A DNA stretch of 31,540 nt from Elysia marginata (taxonomy: Eukaryota; Mollusca; Gastropoda; Plakobranchidae): the NCBI GenBank assembly GCA_019649035.1, contig BMAT01003629.1, positions 130,524 through 162,063 on the forward strand, in the 5' to 3' direction. Numbering within the stretch: position 1 is the first letter of the stretch; the number at the start of each line of letters is the position of its first letter. A model generated the notes under the pieces. The model worked only from the letters and a program-made list of their open reading frames with translations. It ran no database searches and was not told where the DNA came from. The translations under genes were made by a program, and so were the position numbers. Below, piece by piece: positions 9,290 to 21,200 of this stretch.

Positions 9290-12200
9290 CTGGAGAGAAG
9301 AGCAAAGACAAGAAATCAATAAAGAAAGAAGAACTTGGTGAAAAAAGTTCATGTTTTAAGAGCAAGGGGGCAAACCATTTTAATACTACATACAATCATG
9401 AGGGTGGGCGATAACATGATCATAACCTGAACTAAAAACAATGTCAGAGGTCTCTCAAGTTCACCACCAGGGTGGAGGAATTTAATTCTCTCCCCTGTGC
9501 CCACCCAGCACTACATGACCCCAGTGTGATTTTGTTCTAACTACATCTCTGGCATGTTTGGATTTAGTCATATCACCTGAAAGAGGGGCAAAAATCTTTA
9601 CAGTGATATGGTATTTTGAACAGTTAAAATTCCAATGTCCTAATAGTATTTCAATACCCCTCGTTTTAAATGGTAGAGTTTTAATGTGTACTCTAACTTT
9701 AAATGACTGAGCACAAATTGAGAAAAAATGGAGACAGAGGAAAATACGGCCAAGGTTGCAACTAATTACACAATTTTTTTGTAAATTCAGAGAAAGCAAA
9801 GCGGCCAGAATAACAATGGCAAACTTCCTTACCCAATCCTATATGCTGTGTGCCAAGAATAACTAGGCCTCTACCCCTGTTTTTCTGATACTTTTATCAA
9901 GAATATGAATACATTTAATTTTAAATCGTTACTGCTAGGAGTTCCTTACCCTTGCTACAAGTTCATTTCAATCAAATCAAAAATAACCTTATCTCACAAA
10001 ACAGGACCCTTCACTGTTGCTAACTGATCAGGGATGCAAGCCGCTCATGTTCAAAAAGCAGGAAAATTTTACCGTCTGTATGTGCCCTTATAGAACTTTT
10101 GATGGACCAATTTTAAGAGATAGATACAACTCTGTACAAGTGCCTACACAGCTTTAAAACTAAAAAGAAGTGTTTGATTTTCTATGACTCTTAATTTAGG
10201 ATGTTTTCTTATCATTTAGGTCATAATTTTTTCAAGTTTTCCAGCTTATTCTGCTAAAGAAAACTGCTAAAAATTGGAATTCCTGCGAAAATTGAAAAGC
10301 TTGCATCCCTGAATCAATGTCCTGGGCTTCCATTCTTCGCCCCATGACCCCTGGAGCAGAGTAACAGTAAGATGTTTCTCTTGAGCCCTGAATTCTCCAT
10401 AGCAGGTCCACAGTCATAATTTTTATTTTTCTAGTAAAACTTACACATTAATTGTTTTCACACAGAGTAAGCCATGTTTATTACCTTCTTTGCTTAATAA
10501 ACTTTACCGCTGCAGACAAAATTTTCTGCCCCCCCCCNNNACCGTAAAAAATTACGGGCAAACCGTAATGTTGGCAGGTCTGGTAAAGGCATGTCTTATT
10601 GTTCATGCAGACTGTATGTCTTTGTCACTGGTTTTTTGTTGTTTTTCATCTGATGCTTTTGCATCTACAGATTTTAAAAGAATATGAAGCCAAATCAAAA
10701 TATAATCCCTCTGAGGTAAAAATTATTAAAATTTCATGACTTGATGTCTGACTTCATAAACTTTAAAAATTTATTGAATGCATTGGGGAAAGGCTTTGCC
10801 AAGAACAATTGATGAGCTTACAGCTATAGTGAACTCTGCTTATGTCCAAGTTGCTTAAGTTGGTTTCTAGTTTTTAGTGTCCCATGGGGATAATTCATTA
10901 CATACATTATAGTTGATGTTAACTTAATTATACATTTAAACTTGCACATTACCCTATTTTTCACCTGAGTTTATTGGTTATGATCCCCTGACTTAGCCGT
11001 GTTGACTATATCTGCACTTTGATTTTATCTATATATCAGCTATTTATCATAAACAAAATTTCTTACATTTGACCAGCATGTGTTTATCATTCTCGTTGCG
11101 TGCTGTTTGTGCTAGGCTGTGGAGCAATATCTGGGCCACCTGGTAGCGACGCACCACCTGTAAGGGAAACGCCAAAAATGGAAAAACACCGCTGTAGATA
11201 GGGAATCTTTCTTACTTAGTATTTACACTATTTATGCTTTAAAAAAATGACCTATACATAAAGAATGTTTGGAGCCATATGTCTTGCCCAAGGCATAATG
11301 TGTTGGGTTTCAAAATTTTAATTTGACTGACGCCTTCTTTAAGCAGATTTTTCCATCTTTCTCTTTATATTTTAAATGATAAAAATAAAGTCCTGATATT
11401 TTACTGCAAAATTTTGATAACGTCATGCAATATTTAACCTTTCCAAGCTAAGAAAAACTCTTTGTTCACATCAACACCTGAAAACTTCGAAACTGCAAAA
11501 TATGAAGCATTCAAACTGTTTGCAAGGCATATATTTCACAACTAACATTTAATTCAACAAAAAACAGAATGTGTATTACTGTTACCTCAGCTGTATTTTC
11601 CGGTGAGCATGTATTTGAGAACTCGTCAAGAGCAGCAGCCTGACACTGGAACATAAAGACACAGAGAGAAACATGGCTGTCATTCTAAAAGCAGGGAATA
11701 CTTGCTAAACCTTATAACAAATACTATAGATTAGATTTCTTTATTACTGTTTTCCTAATAAGAGAAATACATTTTTTCAGATCTCAACTAAGCCGTAGTT
11801 TGTATTCCATGATGAAGAATCAACCAAATTTTTTTGGCCTGCCCTTTTTAATGGTGCTAAATAAAATTTAAATGCCTTTTTCAATTGATATTTCTTTGAG
11901 CACTCCCAACAAACGGTAAACACTGATCTCTGGCAGAAAGTGAGGTAGAAATTGAACCAAGACATGTGTCTTAAAAAACAAGATTTTGACTGCTGCCGTT
12001 TTCTGCCTGGACTCTTCCCCTCCGCCTAACTAGAAACATTAACAAACGCACTCTCATTTATCTGTTGGGATTGCTGATATCATGCAAGTGACCTAAACCT
12101 TGCAACTACACAAATGTAAGCCCCTAGGCCCATTGGTATTATTACTGCTATTTTACACATAACATTTGTATAGCATGTTTGTAGATAAGGCCTTGAGTGT

Positions 12201-15200
12201 TACTTCCATAGATATCGAGTAACAAGCCCAAACCTTGCTGCACAATCTGGAGTCACAAAGCTTAATCTGTAGACCCAATGGTGTCTATTGCTGCAAAAGC
12301 TATGTAATACATCACATTTGTTTACTGTGGTTGTAGACAAGCCCTAAAGTGAATCTCCATGAATATCACACTACAATAACAATTCTAAAGCCAAGGCCCC
12401 CTGGTGTCTATCATTAGTACAGCTGCAAAAATTGTATCATTTTTATAGCAGTATTACAAATTGAGTTGTACTTTATAATATGAAATCTTTGTGTAGGTAT
12501 CGGTATGCACTTTTTTTTTAAGAACAGGTCTCACTTTTAACCAATCTTTTAAATGCGATTACTTAGCACATAATCAAGATATAAACACAATTTCTTGACT
12601 TACTGCGCCGTAAGGGTAATAAGCTAATAGTGGGTTACCACATTACATGGATTGGTGAGGAAAATTTTTTCCTTTTCTCTTTCATCCTATCTTATAGCTT
12701 ACAACATGCTAGTTTACAATTAAAAATATGTTTTTCAGAATCATTATTGAATCTGAACAAATTGATATATAATACTCTATTGTTTATCACAAATCTGCAT
12801 TTTTTTAACAACTTTTAAGGGGTTTTGTCATTGGTTTTTCAATAAGCTCGAAAAAATATTTTATAATTCCGCCACAAAGCGTTAAAAATTCTGTTCATAG
12901 AGAGTTTAAAAGATTAGTAATATAAATTTTGCAACTAGACACATTTTAAGATACTGCTACACACTTGTATGGCCTAGTTGCCCATACCATTTGTATAGCC
13001 TGGTTGTAGATCAGCTTGTCAGCTGTAGCCATGACCAGCTTCTGGGTGAGTGGAGTCTTGCAGCTGTGGGTAAAATCTCTGTGGATGGCTTTGCATTTCT
13101 CCACTACATGGTGGTAGTATGTGTTCATCTCACCCAGAACTAAGAACAGGACAAGAAAAAAAAGAAACACATAAAACATAAAGATAAATTTTAGGAAAGA
13201 TAGCATTGAAAAAAGATGTGCAATGAAATTTTCAAAGGAAGAGAAAAAAGAAGTTTACTAATAGAGATACAAAAACATAAGGTAAGTGTGGATGTAAACG
13301 ACCAATTAGGAAAAATCTTATGTGAGACTTTAAGCCTTATAAATATATGTGACACTTCATAATTTTGAAAAAGGAGGAACGCTGACACATGATGTGACCG
13401 CCGAAGCCAGGAGCTTTTCTAGGGAGAATCTCTCGGCCTGACATCACATACAGGTACTGTTAGAAGTATTGGGGGATCCCTCAGCCTGACATCACATACA
13501 GGTACTGTTAGAACTATTGGGGGATCCCTTAGCCTGGCATCACATATAGGTACTGTAAGTACAGCTGGAGGATCTCTAGGCCTGACATCACATACAGGTA
13601 CTGTTAGAACTATTGGGGGATCCCTCAGCCTGACATCACATACAGGTACTGTTAGAACTATTGGGAGATCCCTCAGCCTGACATAACATACAGGTACTGT
13701 TAGAACTATTGGGAGATCCCTCAGCCTGACATAACAAAAACCTAATGTAAGTACAACTGGAGGATCTCTAGGCCTGACATCCAATACAGGTACTGTTAGA
13801 ACTATTGGGGGATCCCTTAGCCTGGCATCACATATAGGTACTGTAAGTACAGCTGGAGGATCTCTAAGCCTGACATCACATAAAGGTACTGTTAGAACTA
13901 TTGGGGGATCCCTTAGCCTGACATCACATAAAGGTACTGTTAGAACTATTGGGGGATCCCTTAGCCTGACATCACATACAGGTAGTGTTAGAACTATTGG
14001 AGGATCCCTCAGCCTGACATCACATACACGCACTCTTAGAACTATTGGCGAATCCCTCAGCCTGACATCCCATATAGGTACTGTTAGAACTATTGTGGGA
14101 TCCCTCATCACAAATAGGTATTAAACAAAAAAACTGGAGGATCTCTCAGCTTCACTACTCACCAGTGCGTAAGTTTGTGGACTGCTGCAAGCGGTCGTTG
14201 CGAATCTCATCTCTGGCCATGTGGAGGGCAGAGTTCAGCAGGTGGCAGGCGCGGGCGTACAAAACAAGCTGTTCCAAGCTACGCTGGGAGCTTCGGTACT
14301 GGTTCAGGTGCTCAGGCGACAGTTGGTCAATCTAAGCAAAAGACAGAGTGAGGAAAATTATCAAGGCAAGAAATAAAGCACAGCATTCAAAGTGAACATG
14401 AACTGTGAGGTCAAGAAAAAGACTGTTTGAATGAGGCATCAACAAGACTACATATTCTCAGATTGTATAGTGGCACCTCGCAAAGCAGGAAATTTTGCCA
14501 TACATGTAGTAATTTTTTTTCCCAGATTCGCCAAGCTACCTGAAGTTTCAATTTTTAACCCCTGTCATGTAATAACAATAATGATGATCGACACCGTTTG
14601 TTTGAAGGGTGTGAATTGATGAAATATCTGGGACATCTGTGTGATATCATAAAAGAAATACAAAAATATCATCACGATGAATGTAAAGTCGGGATTCAGC
14701 TTTTTCTTGAACAATAAAGCAGAATGAAAAAAATTGTCTCGCACGCCATGGCATGCAAACATAATTTGCAATAAGCCTGGAATGGTGGCTCAGCAATGAT
14801 AACCTGTGCCCATGTGGGTTTATGTTGCGTCAGACTGGCCATGTGTGAGTTAAGAACAATGCTTGAGTAGACAACACACCTATCTATAGGTTTGTGATGG
14901 GCACCAGCAGCTGTCATAAACTTGTTTGCTAAGTGCGCTGCAGAAATGTTTCTTTGTTTCAAAAGAGAAATACAGCATTGACCAAAAAAAAAAAACAACA
15001 CTGCAACAATACTAATTTGCCTGTGGAAAACTCACAAAAAAAATGAAGGCAGCGCTTTCCATCGATTTCTGGCGGCCAATCATTAGTCTTCTTCAAAAAT
15101 AATTTTTTCTTTCTTTATGTCTAAATTATACATGTAAATTTCATAAAAGCCTCCCAATTTGCTGGGTCATTCTTCCCGATCAACAAGGTAATTTCTATAG

Positions 15201-18200
15201 AAAAAAATTGCGTTCTTTCAAATCTTTCCCCATTCCCTGGGTTCCAAATTTCAAGGTCCAACAGCTTAAAAAAAGTCTTCATGTCCAATTTATTCATGCA
15301 CTAGTATAAGGTAGTCTACTTTATGTTAACACCTTTAAACTAGACAGACAAGATTATCTTAAAATAAGAAAAGAGAATCCAGTTAAATGAATCTCTGCCA
15401 GATTTACAAATAATGGATTCTGTGGCTCATCTATAAAACTAACATAAGAATCTAAAGTTGCTACACTCTATATATAACTGTTGGACGCTAATGATGGCAG
15501 CTATTGGGGTTTTTAATATCTAAATTTCATTTCATTACTCTTACAAACACTGCAAATGCTTTGTGATGTCTGATGTTTCCAAACAAGATAAGGGTGGGTG
15601 GAAAGACACAGCAATAAATAACTCTTGTACCGGTATATCGGGGCTTAAATTTCAAAAGCCATTCAAAAAGCACTAATTTCCAACCTTTTTAGCCTCAGAT
15701 GGATCCACACTTCGAAGAGCACTGCCCATCGAGTGAGCCAAGTCCAGTATACACTCAACCAGATCCAGAACAAATGACAGCTTGCCCAGCGTCTCATTGT
15801 GGTTGTCCTGAAACAAAACAAGCAAAAAAATGTAGCAAATTATATAAGTTACAGTATCCACTATGTGCAGGTATAGCTAATAAAGTAAGGCGTTCCAAGC
15901 TTTCACAACGTTTTATAATTTTCAGCCTTAATGAACAGCGGACAATCAGACGGGATAATTTTCCGCGTTTTTAAACGTCGGAAAATAGATTGGAGGAGGA
16001 TTGGTCGACGGGCGGAAGATTCTCAGCCTTGAAGGGAAGAAAAGTATAGAAAAATAGTAACTTGACAATTTGTTTTTAAATGCTGAGGTAATTAAGTTTT
16101 TCTCAAAATGTGCTCATTACTAGTGATCAGATTTTTCTTTGAGCTGGTGGAATGTTTCAAACTTACATCCATCAGCGTCTCCTCTGACAGCGGCTGGGGC
16201 ACAAATCTGAGAGGGGTAGCTGATGTGGTCGACGTGGTGGAGCCGGTTGTTGTGCCAATACCATGGAGCATCCCGGCAGATATGGAGGGCGGCGACTGGG
16301 CCAGCATCATCTGGTGAGGTGGGGGCCCAGCCACGTGGGCCGGGGGAGACATGTTTCGAGGAAGTTGGTGGTGGTACAGGTGATGGCCTGCTGGATTGCA
16401 CTGGTGCTGCTGGTTAAGTTCTAGGGCAGATCCGTACTGAAAGCCTTGCCGCAGTGGGCTCCCGGCAAAGGGAGGGGTTGTGCTAGTAGAGCTTGTGTCA
16501 CCGCACGATGACAGCCGCTCTCTAGATCTGAATGGAACCATCATACCTGTGTGAAATGTGGTAAGTTTTAATCACTATCAATCTGGGGTGCCAAATGATT
16601 ATGTTAAAAATCCAAGAAATGAGCTGAGCATTATAAAATTGAACAGGGCTGTGTTCTAGAAGCAGGAAAGAAGCTCATTTGAGGCATTTCCTAAATTGCC
16701 ATGATAGGCATGTAGATAGGTATAGATTTACAAAAAAAATAAACAATCGGTTTTGTGAACAGGTTGGCATGTTTCACCACAACTGTAGGAACTCGGGCGG
16801 TCTTGAATTTGTTTTCATTCCAGTTCTATCATGTAGAGAAGAGAGGAGTGGAGTATAGGCCTTTTCTCTCATCCGTACACCTATAGATTTATTATTCACT
16901 TTGCGAAAAAAATTGAGAAGGTACAGTTGAACCTGCCTAAGACAACCATTGAAGCTGTAAAATGAAAGAGCATTGCAAGTTTTTAAAATATTTTGAAAGA
17001 TAAATTATAAAATGTTTTGTTCTTCCTAAAAATTCTTCCCTTACCTTGTCTGTTCTGGTTCAGGTGATGAGCATTCAGCAGGCTTGAGTCTGTGCTCACA
17101 CGATGTAGCTCCCCGAGAGCTGCAAACAAAAAATTGACAAAATGGTGATGTATTTCCACTACATTGAATGAAGGGAAAAGTAAACAAACTCCTACTTCAA
17201 CACAATAACAGAAAGGGCAGAAGCAAGGGTAGTGAGGGAAGAGCTTGGAGGAGCTTCTGGTGGAATTTATAAGCAGGATTTGTTGATACTGCCATCTTAT
17301 TTCTATTTTGTTTCTAAAGATAACCCTTAAAGTAGCAAACTAATGGTTGCAGAAATATTACAACTAAGATGGGAATGCTGAATGAGTAGCCCAGCTTATT
17401 ACTTAAACCTGGAGTACTACTTGTATGAAGAAATCACAAAAGCTTTTGGAAATTGTTCAACAGGTGAAAGTGCAACAGAGTCCAAATAACTTGAGCATGG
17501 ATAATTTTAAAACATCAATGTTATCAGGCTCTGCTAAGTAATATTATAGTGATAATCTAGATTTAAATTTTGTTCCTGTTAGTTTCAAATATTTGATTGA
17601 ACTTGGTCGCTGTCTTGAGCTCATTTGGGAAATTCTTCTAATTCTTCTAAAAATTTTCGTTATGGTTTTTATTTTTTTTTTAACCAAAGCTGGTTGAGTA
17701 AGGACCAAACGATGATGAGGTAATTTCAGCCACAGGAACCTAGTGTAAAACATTTAAGATCCAAAATGAACCATATGCCATTTAAAATATGATGGCCATA
17801 TAAAAAGTAACTAATTCTGAGAGAGGTTTTTTTTTCTTCAGATTGAATTAAATTCTTTTCATAGCCCAAAATTGTTATTATGAGGGGGAATTTAAACAAT
17901 ATACTACATTAATTATTAAAAAGCAGTTTTAAAAAATTTTGTTTCTTTGTATGCTTAAAAAATATGAAGTATGACTTTTAAACGCAAGAACTAGAAGCAG
18001 AGACAGTTCAGGTAGAGATGTTTTACCCTCAAAGCAGAGTGAGGAAACGGTAAGATAACCGCCCCTTGCACGGTGTGGGTTAACCTCACACTGTGGTTTA
18101 AGTTAAAGAGATTTTAATCAGGATAATGAACGTAATTATCATTGGAAACTAGCTTTTACACACCATAACATAATTTTAATTACATTAATAGCTTAATTTT

Positions 18201-21200
18201 GAAAATACAGAGCTTTCTGGGCTTATGTAAATTATTAAATCTAGATCTAGAAAGATTCTAAATCTTAGGCCTACATCCTAGGCTACTATAAGATTTCTGT
18301 ATCTAACTAAGAGTATGACCAGGGTGACTTGTGAATATTTTCAACTTTTAAAAATGAAATGTTCATTCCAAAGACTAAATAAATCTTCATCTAGACATTA
18401 TGTCTAAATTTATCATAAGACTGCTGCCTGGTTGATTATTTTTCCCCACTTTTTTTAAATTTACAAATTTCTATGCCCATTAATGTTCTTGAATTTTTTT
18501 TTATGAACTAGTCTCATCTTAATTTAGTAGTATCTATAAATTAAACAAAGTATTTCCTTCAGTGTTTTGTAAATCTGTTTTGCTATTTTTTTCTTGTTTT
18601 TTTTTCTAATCAATGTCTTACTGATAAAAGTGGTTGCTTTTTTAGGCCATTATGTAACAAACAACTAAATTTATGTGATTGAGAGTTTGGTGCTTGAATT
18701 ACCAGTTGTTCTGTTACTCTTATTTTATTCTTAGTAAAAAAAAATAATGAAAGTTTGAAATAACTTCTTCAAACTAATTGGCATAGATTTTTCCTCTCAT
18801 TATTTGATAAACTTGAAGGAGGATAATCATACTGATTTGTTTGGTGCACCGTGTGCACCGTGGTGCACATTTAAGTGCACTTGTGTTGCTCAAATTATTG
18901 ATTTTAATGACTATTGATATCACTGTTATTGTTTTAATTATTGAAATTTTAGTGCTCGTTCTAACTTGCACGGAATATCTAGTATTTTTATTTAGCAATC
19001 ACTGAAAATCGTAAATGCCACAATAAAAAAGACAAAAATGGTAGTTGGAAACTATCTAAAGAGCACTTGGAGATCAAAACTGAAGTCAAACATACTTGAA
19101 ACATACAGTTTACTTTTTTCATTTCCAAACTCGAACTTCTCATGAATTTTCTATGAAAAAACTTAAGTACACCAAATCTATGAAAAAATTTAAGTACACC
19201 AATTAAAAAAGTTTTTTGCTTAGTAACAAATTCTGCAACTAAAGAAATACCACAAAAGACAAAATAGTAATTGAAAACTGTTTAAAGAATTAAAAGCAGT
19301 CAAAACTGCAGTTAAACATTCAGGTTTAGGTTATGCTGTATTGCATGAAAATTAAGAGATAGACCAGATTTACAAAGAGCAAAAACCCAGCAGTATAACA
19401 TCTCTATTTTAACTGTCCCTGCTAGAGGTGAAAAATAATGTATGATGACAAAAGATAAACGAACACTAACATTTTGTTATTTTATAGAGTCTGGACCTAC
19501 AATAAGAGTTGATCTAAAACAGCAGTTGCTCTAAAATGACATTTAATCAATCATGTCAAGAAAGACCAATTAGAAGGAGTAAAATAAAAAAAGTCAGTTT
19601 CAAATCTTTCAACTCTGTTGTTTCCATAAATGACAATACTACCATTTACACAACGTTTGAAGCACGAAAAGTGGCTAAGCGAAAACACATTTAAAAAAAG
19701 AGCTGCAAATAAAAATGTTTTCATTAAATTTGAAAACTGTTTGGTTTCACTTTGTTCTTTTTTTAACTTGAAAAATCAAATGTCAATACCTTAGGCCAAA
19801 ATTTATAATGATTGACAGAGAAACCTCCTATATTGAAAACCTCCTTTATGAGGCTCTTTAGAACAAAACTTGGAGCATTTCAATCATATCAGGTTTTTTT
19901 CTCTATTAGCTTCCCCTTTCATCTCTCATCTCATATCTAAGCATCAAATTTAATTAATAGACGCAATATTTTCATAGGTTTTAAAACCTTCTCCATGGGC
20001 TTTAATATGATAGCAGTACTTTGTACAGTCATAAAAGTTATTAGTTTGCTTGGGGGGGGGGGGGGGTTCAGAACAAAAAAACAAATATAGACTTGTTTTT
20101 AAGTTCCCTTAGGAAAAAAATGTGACATGGATGTAAGCATTTTTAGTTGGATGTAACAAAGCGAGAACAACCAAAGCGACACAAGAGTAAAACAAAAGGA
20201 AATCGCACTAGTAAGACTGCTGGTGAAACATGAATAATTTCAGCTTCAAATGATATAAAAGATACATTAGTCTGTTAACATGATTAAAAGGCACAAAGCG
20301 AGTGATGAAAGAGCTTATAAATATGAGTAACTTCCATGCTTACTTTGTCAAGTAGGTTTACACAGTGAAGTTGTTTTGGTTTTTTTTTACAGAGGGAATA
20401 GTTTAAAATAACTGAGTAGCAAGGTAGGATGCAGAAGCTAAATGTATCTTGATTACTTAATCTAAATAATTGAAAATTTCTATACATCATATTCAGTGCA
20501 AGGTTCTAGACAAATATTTTTTTTTTGAAGTTTTCAAGATCCATTTAGTTTAAAGCTCTTTCTTTTCATTTCTTTTTTTTGCTTTTTTTTGCTCTTTGCT
20601 TTTAAGAGAAAACAACAAAAAACCTAATTCCATCACCCCTGTTTAGCAATCACAACATTGAGAAGCTGATGGCCACAGTCAAGACAAGATTTTTTTAAAC
20701 TAGAAAAAATCCTAAAGCGTACTGTGATGACTCCCACTAGGCTAACACAAAATCGCCAGCATGAGCACCTGAGCAAAAAAAAAAAAAAATACAAAAACAA
20801 CCCCAAACACTTCACTTTTCTAACAAGGAAAATACATATCAACCCAGATAGTGATGACACGCGCTTGGCTCACATAAATTGCCAGTATGAATACTAGATC
20901 GAAAAAGTTTTTAAAAATATAGAACACTGAGAAAAAATAGAGCCCCAAACCACAGCTGTACTTCTAAAAACGATAAACCCAACAGTCTTACCCTCCCTCT
21001 GCCTGGCTGCTAAAGCCATCATATTGTCCGGCACTGTGTTGTACTGATGGTTGTGACAGATTGGTGGATAGTGGTGGTCCCCACAGCATGCTCCGCTCAC
21101 TGGTATATTGACCACAGCACCAACACGCACTGACGGGACAGCAGAAGCAGGGGAGGCAAACGGAGCAGTGACAGGCTCCAGAGTTGCAGTGGGAGAGGAA

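Larger units (their letters stand above)
9290..11066 (-). other. Last ULK intron
   Basis: A 1.8-kb intron containing the 283-bp hAT-like MITE, the partial GGCAGGTCTG-ended element, the C-run and the N gap. No other coding signal was seen. Confidence 0.85.
15808..17044 (-). other. ULK introns on either side of the 380-nt exon
   Basis: The 359-bp intron holds the ATTTTCCG inverted repeat. The 498-bp intron shows nothing notable. Confidence 0.8.
17120..20991 (-). other. Longest ULK intron, 3.9 kb
   Basis: AT-rich intron with the GTGCAC palindrome cluster, the diverged direct repeat, the 27-bp duplication and the G run. The exon phases on both sides join directly, so no missing exon is required. 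Confidence 0.85.

Noticed and set aside
10810-10900. Possible transposon end (AGTGAACTCTGCTTATGTCC)
   Set aside because: It resembles ends of some DNA transposons, but no inverted partner was found.
13419-14111. 230-codon minus-strand frame as a protein gene
   Set aside because: It is a 48-bp minisatellite whose unit happens to lack a stop in one frame. There is no domain and no convincing start or splice pair.
16108-16417. Plus-strand frames over the 380-nt ULK exon
   Set aside because: They are shadows of a real minus-strand exon; the minus frame matches ULK and has correct splice sites.
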